Below are positions 8,040 to 16,439 of a stretch of 48,416 bases of DNA, one piece after another. The position numbers were made by a program, and so were the translations under genes. Numbering within the stretch: the stretch's first letter is position 1; each line of letters begins with the position of its first letter. Under the pieces are notes generated by a model. That model was not told the origin of the DNA and did not search any database. It was given only the letters and a program-made list of their open reading frames with translations. This stretch comes from Chromatiales bacterium (lineage in GTDB: Bacteria > Pseudomonadota > Gammaproteobacteria > UBA6429 > Thiohalophilaceae): positions 1 through 48,416 of the forward strand of contig JALVOC010000025.1 in the NCBI GenBank assembly GCA_027032075.1. Reading direction: 5' to 3'.

Positions 8040-8600
8040 TCACCCCTTTGGTTGGTCTGGTAAATCAACAGAATCATCGGCTGGTGGTTCATTGCCATCG
8101 GCCAGCACGTGCGAAGCACTCACGTTATCAAGGTCGTCCACACCAACAGTGATAACGCTGACACCATCAGCCGGATTGGCAGCCCACACAGCCTCACCGA
8201 TGCTGATGCCAATCTGGAACTCGACTGCCCACACCAAGTAGCCATCCAGCTCAGGCTTAAAACCGTCGGGACCGACGTGCAGCACTTCGGCTGCCTTCAC
8301 AACTTCGGCCGCGCCAAACTCTTCTTCTTGAGAAACACGCACGGCGACCGTGGCTGCAAGATTGCGCACCTGCAACTCGGCATCGGTGGCGACCGGGTCA
8401 TAGATGCAATAGACCGTAAACCGCGCCCAGCAGTCGAACGGGCCTTCGCCGAAATCGTCCGGCTCCAGTTCGTCGAGTTCCACCAGCACCGCCGGCAATG
8501 CAACCTTGCGCTCAATTTTTGGATAAGCAGCACAAGTGCCCAGGCCAGGAATGTCGGCCGCGAGGCGATCAACAATGGCGGTATGCAAACTATCGAGCAT
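8040..8600 (-). CDS. Mu gp37-like tail protein (DUF1834 type)
   Basis: 186 aa. The N-terminal half shows the family pattern: a helix with AIVDRLAADIPGLGTCAAYP, then the strand LPAVLVELDELEPDD and FTVYCIYDP. The C-terminal about 40 residues are acidic and Asp/Pro-rich, possibly a linker. In Mu-type phages this gene lies at the head-tail end of the tail cluster and probably helps tail completion. It overlaps gene 8590-9159 by 11 bases. Confidence 0.78.
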   Translation of the reverse strand: MLDSLHTAIVDRLAADIPGLGTCAAYPKIERKVALPAVLVELDELEPDDFGEGPFDCWARFTVYCIYDPVATDAELQVRNLAATVAVRVSQEEEFGAAEVVKAAEVLHVGPDGFKPELDGYLVWAVEFQIGISIGEAVWAANPADGVSVITVGVDDLDNVSASHVLADGNEPPADDSVDLPDQPKG

Positions 8601-9159
8601 TTTTTACGAACACCTGGTATTTGAGTTCCTGCCGAAACACCTCAAAGAAACGCTGCTGCGCCTCATTGAATAGATCATTGAGCCGATCGCGCACCTGTTC
8701 GGTGTCGATATCCAGATCAACGCGCTCAATCGGCTCGCGCATCTTTCCGGCATAGCGACCCTTGGTCATTTTGCGCTTGGCCTCGCCGGTACGCTGGAAC
8801 ACCACCTGCTTGCCCTTGCTGGTGGCAACGACAAACGCGCCTTCAAATACGTGACGACCTGCCCGCACGCCGCGGCGCAGTTGTTTCGCTGCCCCAAGAC
8901 GGTGAGCGGCGAGCGGTCGCAAACCGGCCCATACTCGACCGAAGCGACGCCGGCGAGTCGCCTTGAAGGCCCGGATACGCTGCCTTACCACCTTGGCCGC
9001 GATCTTCGTCTCTTCACTCACTGCGCGCACCGCGTGAGTGCGCAGCCAGTTCATGGTCTTGTTGAGCGCGCGGATCTCGGCAGCCTCCATTTGTTTCATC
9101 GTGGCACCAAAGGCGTCGGCCAGAATGGCAACCTGACTTGTATCGATAACCAGTTCCAT
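8590..9159 (-). CDS. Minor tail protein Z-like (lambda gpZ family)
   Basis: 189 aa. It has an N-terminal region ending in ALNKTMNWLRTHAVRAVSEETKI, then a very basic stretch (KATRRRRFGRVWAGLRPLAAHRLGAAKQLRRG), then GRHVFEGAFVVATSKGKQVVFQRTGEAKR, as in the prophage minor tail protein Z family. Lambda gpZ acts in tail completion and DNA positioning. Its ATG overlaps the stop of the upstream coiled-coil gene. Confidence 0.75.
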   Translation of the reverse strand: MELVIDTSQVAILADAFGATMKQMEAAEIRALNKTMNWLRTHAVRAVSEETKIAAKVVRQRIRAFKATRRRRFGRVWAGLRPLAAHRLGAAKQLRRGVRAGRHVFEGAFVVATSKGKQVVFQRTGEAKRKMTKGRYAGKMREPIERVDLDIDTEQVRDRLNDLFNEAQQRFFEVFRQELKYQVFVKNAR

Positions 9160-9533
9160 CAGCCCGCCATCTTCAACATCACAACACCGCCACCAATTGC
9201 CAGCCCGAACAGCAAGGTGAGTGCATGCTTGACCAAGGCATCAAACAGGTCGACACTCTTGCCGTTGCCGGCCAGCTTGTTTTCAACTGTGCGCAAACGC
9301 TGATCCAGCGCATTGGTTTCGGTGCGCAGTAACCGGAACAAATCATCGACCTGTTTACCGATACGATTGGTGATGTCAGCAACTCGACTCAGGTCACCAT
9401 CGAGGCGAATCAACTCATGCAGCGCCTTGGCGAGTTCCTTGATATCCGAACGCATTCCGGAAATAGAATCGCGCACCTCACGCTTGAGTTCGTCCAGGTC
9501 TTCCTTAATTGCTTCGACGTCCATCGACATCAT
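9159..9533 (-). CDS. Coiled-coil membrane protein of the lysis region
   Basis: 124 aa, unrecognised. Residues 5-95 form long amphipathic helices with heptad spacing (LDELKREVRDSISGMRSDIKELAKALHEL). A C-terminal hydrophobic helix (ALTLLFGLAIGGGVVMLKMAG) would anchor it in the membrane. It overlaps the 3TM holin gene by 4 bases, so a lysis-related role such as antiholin or holin partner is a reasonable inference. It lacks the lipoprotein or proline-rich features of a spanin. Confidence 0.6.
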   Translation of the reverse strand: MMSMDVEAIKEDLDELKREVRDSISGMRSDIKELAKALHELIRLDGDLSRVADITNRIGKQVDDLFRLLRTETNALDQRLRTVENKLAGNGKSVDLFDALVKHALTLLFGLAIGGGVVMLKMAG

Positions 9534-10096
9534 TGCGCACCTTTGCCGGCACCCAAGGCCTGCAGCAATTTGCCCATGTCTTCGCTCTTACCCTTGGAGG
9601 AGCGCGAACTGCCGAACTCGAAATCGAAGGCGGTAGATATGTTTTTCATCATCATGCCGCCGATGGTAGTCAGGAACGTGAGCACTGCCGGATTCACCGT
9701 GTTAGTCAGAATCAGGAAAATGCAAATCACCGTCACCGCAAGGAACGCCACGATCACCATCGCGTCCGCGCGCCAGTTGATCCGGCCCGCTTTCGTCATC
9801 TCCACATCCCGCTCACGAGCATCTGCCCGATCGTCCAGGTAGGCCTTGGTCTCCTCCAGCTCCAGCTCGGCCATGCGGGTCTGGAACTGCAAGGCCAGCT
9901 TCGGATCAGCGCGTAACGCGTCGGTGACCGCTCCCAGGCTGTTGCCATCCGTAACCGGTACACCAGTCAGTTCGGCAGCAGCATCGATGACCTTACTTGC
10001 CACTTTGCCGCTGGTATCACCAGCCACCTTGCCGACCATTGAAGGAATAAACTCCTTGGCCAGCGCAATTGCTCCAGAAATCAACCAGGGTGCCAT
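9530..10096 (-). CDS. Holin of the 3TM type
   Basis: 188 aa. The N-terminal hydrophobic/Gly-rich part (APWLISGAIALAKEFIPSMVG) is followed by a charged helical middle (LQFQTRMAELELEETKAYLDDRADARERDVEM). It then has two strong hydrophobic segments (about 110-131 and 134-150). This is the layout of the 3TM holins found in gene transfer agents and many prophages. It would permit lysis by releasing endolysin or depolarising the membrane. A GGGAGGG lies upstream of the ATG. The only endolysin candidate in the window is far away, at 28509-29021. Confidence 0.75.
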   Translation of the reverse strand: MAPWLISGAIALAKEFIPSMVGKVAGDTSGKVASKVIDAAAELTGVPVTDGNSLGAVTDALRADPKLALQFQTRMAELELEETKAYLDDRADARERDVEMTKAGRINWRADAMVIVAFLAVTVICIFLILTNTVNPAVLTFLTTIGGMMMKNISTAFDFEFGSSRSSKGKSEDMGKLLQALGAGKGAQ

Positions 10097-10152
10097 TGCC
10101 CTTTACCCTCCCGTTTTGGCCGCCACCTGCTCTTACCGTGGCGGCATACAGA

Positions 10153-10323
10153 TCACTTTTCTACTTCTTTTACGCTAATTTCGAGACCATCATAAACGCA
10201 GCGATCCACGCTCTCGCCATCTTGCAGTGTGATTTCTTCGACAGAATCACCATTATCGGTAATAGACACCTTCACCTCTTTGGTGTCCGAGCAATGCGCA
10301 TTTACAATTACATTTGTGGTCAT
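10153..10323 (-). CDS. Small phage protein, 56 aa
   Basis: A short ORF between the holin and the next gene. It starts MTTNVIVNAHCSDTKEVKVS and is beta-rich and acidic, ending SVKEVEK. The ATG has AAGGG upstream at good spacing and the frame is clean. Similar short proteins (T.NV.VNAHC...KEV.V...) recur in the head-tail region of related prophages as far as I recall, with no known function. It probably belongs to the late operon. Confidence 0.65.
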   Translation of the reverse strand: MTTNVIVNAHCSDTKEVKVSITDNGDSVEEITLQDGESVDRCVYDGLEISVKEVEK

Positions 10324-10409
10324 GGTTCAGTACCCTTTTAATTTGCGGCTGCCAACAAACAACTTCACCGGAAAGTGTTCAGCCGCACCCAGCTTCCGGT
10401 AAAGAATCG

Positions 10410-10604
10410 TTATGTTACTAGCGCATAAACCAGCCAAACAGCAAGCATTCCGATTATTGCTACTCCGTAACGAATCAATCCTTCTATATCAAGGTTTCCG
10501 AAATACCCGCCCGTAGGACAATCATATCTACCAGCAACAATCCAAAATACCACCGATAAAATCGCCGGGATCAACCACCAGCCGATAGTTATTTCAAAAC
10601 TCAT
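10410..10604 (-). CDS. Small membrane protein, 64 aa
   Basis: It has two hydrophobic helices, about residues 5-25 (ITIGWWLIPAILSVVFWIVAG) and 42-63 (LIRYGVAIIGMLAVWLVYALV), linked by a loop with CPTGGYFGNLD. I do not recognise the family. Being a two-TM protein near the holin, it may be an accessory lysis or membrane protein. It lies 10 nt after the stop of the FII-like gene. Confidence 0.6.
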   Translation of the reverse strand: MSFEITIGWWLIPAILSVVFWIVAGRYDCPTGGYFGNLDIEGLIRYGVAIIGMLAVWLVYALVT

Positions 10605-10614
10605 AATTCATCCG

Positions 10615-10935
10615 TTATTGCGGACGCAACACCAGCACAGTCAGGCCGGTGCCGTCGGGTTGCAGGTCTACCACGTCATATACAGATGCTCTCACCGTGA
10701 GCGTGGTAGTGCCTTCCACCACTGCGCTCAGGTCAACGCTCTGATCTATCGTGAATTGCGGCTCTGTGATCTCGGTATTCAGAGAGCCGATACGCGGCTG
10801 CAGCCATGGCGCCTCGAACAGACCTTTTACCTGCACGACCGTGACACCGTCGCCGTTGATATCCAGCGTGGCGTCATCGCCCAACACATTGGTGAGCGAC
10901 TTGTCGATGCCGGCAAAGGTCTGTCCGAAGTCCAT
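10615..10935 (-). CDS. Head-tail joining protein, lambda FII-like
   Basis: 106 aa. It has the family opening (MDFGQTF.GID..L...LGDDAT) and a beta-rich remainder ending TGLTVLVLRPQ, as in lambda gpFII-type attachment proteins. It would attach to the filled head and provide the tail docking site. It follows the capsid-associated genes, as expected in lambda-type head clusters. Confidence 0.72.
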   Translation of the reverse strand: MDFGQTFAGIDKSLTNVLGDDATLDINGDGVTVVQVKGLFEAPWLQPRIGSLNTEITEPQFTIDQSVDLSAVVEGTTTLTVRASVYDVVDLQPDGTGLTVLVLRPQ

Positions 10936-10944
10936 GGTTTTGCC

Positions 10945-11313
10945 TTAGCTGTACTTCTTCTCGCCAACCATCTGCAGCGAACGGCTGAACTCAGGCGCTG
11001 CACCGGCGAGGGTTTCCGGGGCGCGTACATATTTTTTCAGGCCGTCGGCACTGAGGATGATGCTCTCGAAGGCGGCCGCAGCATCGGTGACCTGAGTGAA
11101 AACGCCATCAGGGATATCGATGTAGGTTACATCGTCGTCACTGTGCTGCAGCTTCACATCCAACGTACTGTCGGCCGCATTGCCGGCAGAACTGTCGAGG
11201 ATGAACTTGACATCACCCTCGAACTCACTGATATCGACGCCGACGCCATTGCTGGATGCGGTCACCTTGGCGGCGCCACGGATGGAAATCGAAATCACAT
11301 TTTTTGCTCTCAT
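10945..11313 (-). CDS. Probable virion structural protein, unknown family
   Basis: 122 aa, beta-rich and acidic, with SISIRGAAKVTASSNGVGVDISEFEG at the N-terminus and a central LDVKLQHSDDDVTYIDIPDG. The pattern resembles small jelly-roll-like head or tail proteins, but I cannot place the family. It lies between the coiled-coil head protein and the FII-like joiner, and GGAG precedes the ATG, so a head decoration or neck role is inferred from position only. Confidence 0.6.
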   Translation of the reverse strand: MRAKNVISISIRGAAKVTASSNGVGVDISEFEGDVKFILDSSAGNAADSTLDVKLQHSDDDVTYIDIPDGVFTQVTDAAAAFESIILSADGLKKYVRAPETLAGAAPEFSRSLQMVGEKKYS

Positions 11314-11369
11314 GATCTTGCTCCTGATCGGTTAAGATTCACCCGCGCCATGATGCGCGGGCTTTCTGG

Positions 11370-11783
11370 TTACTTGCCGCCCTTGCCCTTGGCGAGTTCC
11401 TTTGCCTTTTCCTCGGCAGCCTGAATAATCTCGGCCGCCTTTTCCTCGGCAGCCTGAATAATCTCGGCCGCCTTTTCCTCGGCAGCCTGCAGGGCCTTGG
11501 CTCGTTCATCGGCCTCCGCCTTGGCGGCCGCCTCGGCAGCCTTGCGCTCGGCCTTTTCTTTTTCCTTGCGTTCGGCCTTGGCCTTGTTGTATTCGGCCAG
11601 GCGCTTCCTGGTCTCGCCTTCGCTCGCCGCTTTCGCGCGAGGCCGGCCCATGCGCATCAGGCCGCGGGCAGTGTCTTCGCTGATGTCTTCCGGCACCAGC
11701 AGCACAGCGCCTTCCTTCACCGGCTTGCCCGCAATAGCGGTGGCAAGAGTAATGACGATGGCGCGGATCGGTTTATTTGCCAT
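11370..11783 (-). CDS. Head-cluster protein with repeat-encoded coiled coil
   Basis: 137 aa. Residues 1-50 look globular (VITLATAIAGKPVKEGAVLLVPEDISEDTARGLMRMG). The rest is an Ala/Glu/Lys helix. Residues 95-130 contain an 11-residue unit, QAAEEKAAEII, in tandem, encoded by a 33-bp DNA repeat. The position just after the capsid gene fits a lambda FI-like packaging factor or capsid accessory protein; this is inference. GGAG lies 8 nt before the ATG. Confidence 0.65.
   Translation of the reverse strand: MANKPIRAIVITLATAIAGKPVKEGAVLLVPEDISEDTARGLMRMGRPRAKAASEGETRKRLAEYNKAKAERKEKEKAERKAAEAAAKAEADERAKALQAAEEKAAEIIQAAEEKAAEIIQAAEEKAKELAKGKGGK
11404..11489. repeat. 33-bp tandem repeat, 2.6 copies, inside a head gene
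   Basis: Copies begin at 11404, 11437 and 11470; the first two are identical and the third matches for 20 bases. The period is 33 bp, in phase with the reading frame, so copy number change would add or remove 11 residues of coiled coil without breaking the gene. Confidence 0.9.
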
Positions 11784-11830
11784 GGTTGTTTCTCCTAAAT
11801 CAGCCCGGCATTATGCCGGGCTTGTTACAG

Positions 11831-13684
11831 TTAGCCGTTGATGCAGAAGCTTTCGGCGTGACCGATGCCCACGTCCGCATCCTGGAACACGCGCAGGATG
11901 AGTCCGCCAGATCCCGCTTTGGTTGCGGTATCCGGATTCACATCGATAACACCCCAGAAGCCAACATACACATCTTCCCAGTTGCCGAAGATGATGGTGT
12001 TGACGGCGAGCTGGTTGGAAACACTGACTGGATGGCCGTTGGCGTTGTTGCCGTCCATCAGGAACAGGCCGGAACCGGCATCCTTGGGTGTGGTCTTGAG
12101 GTTGCCACGCACGCCGGAGGTGGTGACATAAGCCAGCCTGCCTTCCAATGCGTTGTCGGCAGCGACCTTGGTCTCGAAGCCCACCAGTTCATCCCAGGTC
12201 GGCTTGCCGGCAGCGGCCAACGTCTGCACGTTGACACCAGGCATGTTGAGCACGCCGACGGGCTGATTGTTGGTGCCAGTACCCGCGAGGATGCCGTAGT
12301 CCACGCCCAGTGCAGCACCTTTCAGCAGCGCGTTGTGCACCACCATTTCAACACTCGGGCTGCTCTGCTTCAGCAGACGGCGAGACATCGGCACACCACC
12401 GGCCAGGACCTTGGGCGCCATCTTGATCAGGCCGGTGTCCATGTCGCTCAGATCTGCATCATTGTCATCGCCAATCCAACTGAAAATCGGGTTGGTCAGT
12501 GCCTTGGGCAGTTCCAGGTTGCCATCGAGCCCGTCCATCACGGTAGCACCAAGCTGCATGACTACGGAGCGCGGCCGCAGCGTATCGATGAACATGTCAC
12601 CCAGGTGATCAGTACCGATTAGATCGGAGTTGGTGGTGGCAGTCATGACACGAGTCACGATATCCAGCGGCACGAAGAAGCCGCGCGCTTCGCGGTCGAG
12701 CCGATCTGACAGCTCCTGCGAGCAGGCCATCTCGAACGACGCCGCCTGCAGCGCCTTGTGGTCACCGTTGCGGGCTGCCACCACGGCGCTGATAGCACGC
12801 ATCAGGCTGTAGTTCCGCAACTCCTTGGCGGAGAGATCCAGGCGAGTATCGGCCGGTGCATCACCGCCGGTGCCGGCATTATCCTCGGACGGCAGGCGCT
12901 CCAGAATGGCACGCTGCAGATCCTCGGGTTTTTTTCCTTCCAGGATGAACTGCTTGGCGAGATCGCGTGCGCCATACTTGGCGAAACGCTCACCCATATC
13001 CAGCAGATCAGCGGCACGCTTTTGTTCTGCAGCGCGCACTTCGTTTTCGATTGCGGCGGTATCAATCACCACCGGCTGATTGTTGTTGGTATCGGCGCCA
13101 CGAGTATTATCTGCGCCGCCCTTATTCTGGTCTTTCGGGTCCATAGTGTTGTCCTCTACTTCGATTACAAAAGATTCGCCGGCGGCACGGCCGACACCTA
13201 CCGAGATATCTGCCCCGACAGGCAGCAGGCTGATCTCGTATGGTTCCCAGTCAACAGCGCGGTAAACGTCCGGTGTGGATTCATCACCGCGCTCCTCCAG
13301 GACCATCTTGTATACCCGGTAGCCGACGGAAACGTTTACCAGCACGCCATCTTTGACATCCTGGAACTTCTCTTCAGCCAACGGGCCACGACCAAAACGC
13401 ATCAAAGACTTGCCCCGACGCTTTTCAATCGTGATGTCTTCACATACACCGATGTGCTGCCGCATGTCATGCAGAAACAACAACGGCCCACCGGCGCGCA
13501 TACGCTCCAGGCGCACCGATGACGGCGAGTGATCCAGTATCTCAATGCCGAACCACCGCTCGACTTCGCGTGTTTCCGATGAGAAGCTCAGCTCAACTGT
13601 GCGTGCCTCCTCATCGATGGTTCGCTTGTCAATCAGGTAACTGCGAAAATGCAGCCCTTTCGATTCAATCATGCGTAGCGCCAT
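11831..13684 (-). CDS. Fused prohead protease and HK97-type major capsid protein
   Basis: 617 aa. Residues 1-180 match the HK97 prohead protease (U35) family: VELSFSSETREVERWFG, PLLFLHDMRQHIG with the catalytic-type His, and later VLVNVSVGYRVYKMVLEE with a candidate nucleophilic Ser and PYEISLLPVGAD. A linker rich in Asp/Asn/Gly leads to an HK97-fold shell protein (about 330-617) with GVPMSRRLLKQSSPSVEMVV, the DYGILAGTGTNNQPVGVLN segment and a C-terminal strand domain. The ATG at 13684 has GGAG 7 nt upstream. Fusion of the two is known in some phages. Cleavage would release the mature capsid protein. Confidence 0.88.
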   Translation of the reverse strand: MALRMIESKGLHFRSYLIDKRTIDEEARTVELSFSSETREVERWFGIEILDHSPSSVRLERMRAGGPLLFLHDMRQHIGVCEDITIEKRRGKSLMRFGRGPLAEEKFQDVKDGVLVNVSVGYRVYKMVLEERGDESTPDVYRAVDWEPYEISLLPVGADISVGVGRAAGESFVIEVEDNTMDPKDQNKGGADNTRGADTNNNQPVVIDTAAIENEVRAAEQKRAADLLDMGERFAKYGARDLAKQFILEGKKPEDLQRAILERLPSEDNAGTGGDAPADTRLDLSAKELRNYSLMRAISAVVAARNGDHKALQAASFEMACSQELSDRLDREARGFFVPLDIVTRVMTATTNSDLIGTDHLGDMFIDTLRPRSVVMQLGATVMDGLDGNLELPKALTNPIFSWIGDDNDADLSDMDTGLIKMAPKVLAGGVPMSRRLLKQSSPSVEMVVHNALLKGAALGVDYGILAGTGTNNQPVGVLNMPGVNVQTLAAAGKPTWDELVGFETKVAADNALEGRLAYVTTSGVRGNLKTTPKDAGSGLFLMDGNNANGHPVSVSNQLAVNTIIFGNWEDVYVGFWGVIDVNPDTATKAGSGGLILRVFQDADVGIGHAESFCING

Positions 13685-15203
13685 CACTATTCTCCTCTTG
13701 CTTTGCCGGTGCCGTTTTCTTGGGTTGCGGCAACACCGGAAACGACACCTTTTCGTTTTTGACCATCACCTGGAAGTCGGCGATCTGTTTCAGCACTTCC
13801 TCCACATCGAGCCCCATCTCGGCCGCAACCCGCTGCGGGCTGGTGAGACCTGCATTGATCGCCATAATCGTGGCCTGAATATCCTTGAGCGGATCGACCC
13901 AGGTCCAGCGACGTCCCTGCCAGCGGTGTTCACTGAAACGGGCAACCAGTTCTTCTTGAGAAACATTGCGACCAAGGCGATCATTGAATACGGCGTTTTC
14001 CAACCAGCGCAGATAGATGCGTTCCAGCACGGTGGCCGAAAACGAATTTTGTTTGACCTTCCAGCACTCACGCTCTTCAAGCGTACCGGCGCGGATGCTT
14101 GAAAAGTTGACGTCGGTCAGATCGCCGGTCAGACCGTGATAAGAGACGCCCAGTCCCATCGCCATGTCACGCTTCGTGGTCTTGGTGAACGGGTCATAGG
14201 CTTCATGCGGATACCTCGGATCGAAACCGACGAAATCGGCATCACCGGTCAGATGACCAATAAGGCCAGGCTCCATCTCCTCGATTAGGTCACCGTTATC
14301 ATCGACATCATCGGCATCATCCATCGCGTGATGGTTGACATCCTTATTGATGATCCAGCCCATTTTCGACGCGCCGGAACGAGCGGCAACAATGGCCGCC
14401 TCCTGATACTGGTCCAGCTGATGAATATCCAGGATAGCGCTGGCCAACCAGCTCACACCACGGATCTGCTCGGGACGATCCCCATCGAACCAGTGAATGA
14501 TGTCATCGGCATCCACGCGCTCATGTTCATCGCGCAGATAAACCCAGCCGCGGCGCTCGCCTTTCTTCAACCAGTACGCCACCGGTCGGCCAGATTGATT
14601 CATCTCGACACCGAGGCGAATCCGGTTGCCGTTTTTCAGGTCTTCATTGAGCTGATGATCAAGCCGCGCTGGGTCGAGCAGCTCGATAACAAAACCCCAG
14701 GGATTGCGCCGGGTCGGCTGAACATCGTGCAGGCGGATCAAGCATTCACCATCACGCGCAGCGGTGCGCACCGACACCCGCTCCGCGCCATCCAGCGCAT
14801 ACCTGCCGGTAATCTCGCAGACACCTCTCCGAGACCAAAGACGGAACTCGCGCTCTACCGTCCGGTTTCCCTCGGTATCGACATCGCCGCCACGCTTCTT
14901 GCCTTGCACCTGCAGAACAAATCCGTCAGGACCGACGATGTGTGTTTCGTTCAGGGAAAGAAAGGAGCGCGCCAGATTGCTGTTTTGTTCCAGCTCACGG
15001 GCGCGCTTGCGGATAATGGAAAGCTGGCTCTTGAGTTCCTGGTTGATGTCGCCGCCAGCGCTGAGCCAGTCGGCGGTGAGGCGATCTTGTTTCGCCGCCT
15101 TCCACGCCCTGACCAACGAAAGCGGCCGCCGCCAGCGTCGACGACGATAAATCGTTGCTGACGTTGTTTTTGCTGAGCGTTTTCGAAGAGAGGGCCATCT
15201 CAT
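13665..15203 (-). CDS. Portal protein, lambda GpB family
   Basis: 512 aa from the ATG at 15203; a longer TTG start is possible. It has the family features: ADWLSAGGDINQELKSQLSIIRKRARELEQNSNLARSFL near the start, DGECLIRLHDVQ, FVIELLDPARL, DIIHWFDGDRPEQIRGVSWLASAI, and GVSYHGLTGDLTDVNFSSIRAGTLEERE. It forms the dodecameric ring for DNA entry and exit. It overlaps the start of the protease-capsid gene by 20 bases. The N-terminal 30 residues are strongly basic. Confidence 0.93.
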   Translation of the reverse strand: MRWPSLRKRSAKTTSATIYRRRRWRRPLSLVRAWKAAKQDRLTADWLSAGGDINQELKSQLSIIRKRARELEQNSNLARSFLSLNETHIVGPDGFVLQVQGKKRGGDVDTEGNRTVEREFRLWSRRGVCEITGRYALDGAERVSVRTAARDGECLIRLHDVQPTRRNPWGFVIELLDPARLDHQLNEDLKNGNRIRLGVEMNQSGRPVAYWLKKGERRGWVYLRDEHERVDADDIIHWFDGDRPEQIRGVSWLASAILDIHQLDQYQEAAIVAARSGASKMGWIINKDVNHHAMDDADDVDDNGDLIEEMEPGLIGHLTGDADFVGFDPRYPHEAYDPFTKTTKRDMAMGLGVSYHGLTGDLTDVNFSSIRAGTLEERECWKVKQNSFSATVLERIYLRWLENAVFNDRLGRNVSQEELVARFSEHRWQGRRWTWVDPLKDIQATIMAINAGLTSPQRVAAEMGLDVEEVLKQIADFQVMVKNEKVSFPVLPQPKKTAPAKQEENSDGATHD

Positions 15204-15258
15204 GCCGTCCAATATACGATGGCCATTTGATCGGTTTACGTGGTGTCAATGTATTTTT

Positions 15259-15567
15259 TTAGACATCGACGTGAAGCCACGTTTCCCTGTCGGCAATCAT
15301 ATCAATCGTCCGACGATGAACACCTTTGATCTTGGCAACCTGTACACGGGAATGTTTCTCAAGAAGCAGCCTGATTTCTTTCACATCTACGACAGTTAGC
15401 TTCGCGTTACTTCTTGGCGCCTTGATGCGATACCGGCGCATATAACGACGAAATGTCCCTTCAGAAACACCGGCCTCATTCGCTGCTGCTTTGCGGTTGA
15501 GACCGGCAAGGGCGAGGTACATCATCACCTCGCCTTTGCTCAACGATGTATATCCAATTGCAGGCAT
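15259..15567 (-). CDS. Double helix-turn-helix protein in the head cluster
   Basis: 102 aa. The start at 15567 is supported by AAGGAGG 5 nt upstream. Residues 20-43 form a clear HTH (NRKAAANEAGVSEGTFRRYMRR). A second HTH-like segment follows (VQVAKIKGVHRRTIDMIADRE). The family is unknown to me. A DNA-binding protein inside the packaging/head operon, between the W-position gene and the portal, is unexpected. It may regulate late transcription or be an HTH moron. It is not the terminase small subunit, which lies at 18430-18954. Confidence 0.7.
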   Translation of the reverse strand: MPAIGYTSLSKGEVMMYLALAGLNRKAAANEAGVSEGTFRRYMRRYRIKAPRSNAKLTVVDVKEIRLLLEKHSRVQVAKIKGVHRRTIDMIADRETWLHVDV

Positions 15568-15577
15568 GCCGGCCTCC

Positions 15578-16132
15578 TTATCCGGTAAACCGCACCTTGA
15601 TGTTTCGCGGCCGGCGTTCACCGCGTTCCAGCGCAGCGGCGCGCTCCTCGGTCTCGACCTCAGTGCGATACTTGTTGCGCGCCACAATCAAGTCTGCCGA
15701 CCGCCGCTCGACCGCGCGTTCACCGAACTGCGCCTTGATGAGATCCATTTCATCCGCTGTCGCCCTACCTTCAAGCGCCGCCTCGATAGCGTCGAGCATC
15801 TTGCGCGCATGCGAGCGGCCGTCGTAAGGTGCGCCGGACGACAGGTCAGGAGTAACGACCATCGTCCCACCAAACAGCGACTGTCTGAATCCGTTTGGTC
15901 CGGTCACATAGGCCGTCCAATCGTAACGGCCTGGCGTCCAGCTGGATGTTTCAGTGCCATCCACGTTGACCAGATGATCATCGCCGTCGGCCACGCTGTC
16001 GATGGTATAGGCCGCCGTCGCATTGAACAGCGCATAGTGCAAGGTGTAACCCTCTCCTGCCGGATAGGCAGGCAATGAGCGCGTCCAGTTGAGTGAGTCG
16101 CCGGCCGCGATTTTTCCTGGTTCAATTGTCAT
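15578..16132 (-). CDS. Head-completion-position protein, unknown function
   Basis: 184 aa from the second ATG, which has GGAGG 8 nt upstream; the first ATG is too close. The N-terminal beta domain (DSLNWTRSLPAYPAGEGYTLHYALFN) and DLSSGAPYDGRSHARKMLDAIEAALEGRAT are typical of a conserved prophage family that I remember between lambda-type terminase and portal genes. The C-terminus has a basic helix (ERRPRNIKVRFTG). It may play the part of lambda gpW, but there is no obvious sequence similarity. Confidence 0.7.
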   Translation of the reverse strand: MTIEPGKIAAGDSLNWTRSLPAYPAGEGYTLHYALFNATAAYTIDSVADGDDHLVNVDGTETSSWTPGRYDWTAYVTGPNGFRQSLFGGTMVVTPDLSSGAPYDGRSHARKMLDAIEAALEGRATADEMDLIKAQFGERAVERRSADLIVARNKYRTEVETEERAAALERGERRPRNIKVRFTG

Positions 16133-16439
16133 TTTCATCTCCTCCCTTTTCAGCTAAACGTGATATACGAACAAGCCGGCCTTTGCTGTCATACAGCGCC
16201 ATGATTGTTCCGTAACCTTCATCATCTACCCCAAACAAGCCATTCAACACACCAAGGAACCCAACCCTGGCCGCGTTCGCTCTACTATCTACCAAGACCT
16301 GAACCGACTCATGCTCGGCAAGAGAACGATTACACCTGACCCGGTTGGAAATAATTCCTGCGACAGCATTCCTGTCCAACTCAATCAGGTGGTTTAAAAA
16401 ATCCACAGCCTCATCAATCGACACAGTTTTCTTGATCAT
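16122..16439 (-). CDS. Unknown phage protein, 105 aa
   Basis: The start at 16439 gives an ATGA overlap with the terminase stop and places AGGAGG 9 nt upstream; the ATG at 16448 would touch its own SD. The sequence is mixed alpha/beta (SIDEAVDFLNHLIELDRNAVAGIISNRV ... YGTIMALYDSKGRLVRIS). I do not recognise it. Its position between terminase and the head-completion gene is stable in the operon, but the function is unknown. Confidence 0.6.
   Translation of the reverse strand: MIKKTVSIDEAVDFLNHLIELDRNAVAGIISNRVRCNRSLAEHESVQVLVDSRANAARVGFLGVLNGLFGVDDEGYGTIMALYDSKGRLVRISRLAEKGGDENDN

Noticed and set aside
6338-8152. Long rightward ORF of 604 aa
   Set aside because: It lies antisense to the well-supported sheath, gp38 and gp37 genes; a GC-rich gene leaves the opposite frame open. 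The protein has no recognisable domain.
10119-10145. Terminator after the 56-aa gene
   Set aside because: GCCGCCAC/GTGGCGGC forms an 8-bp stem but no T run follows on either strand, and the operon must read through to the holin.
10618-11424. Rightward ORF of 268 aa
   Set aside because: It covers three leftward late genes with good SDs and operon spacing.
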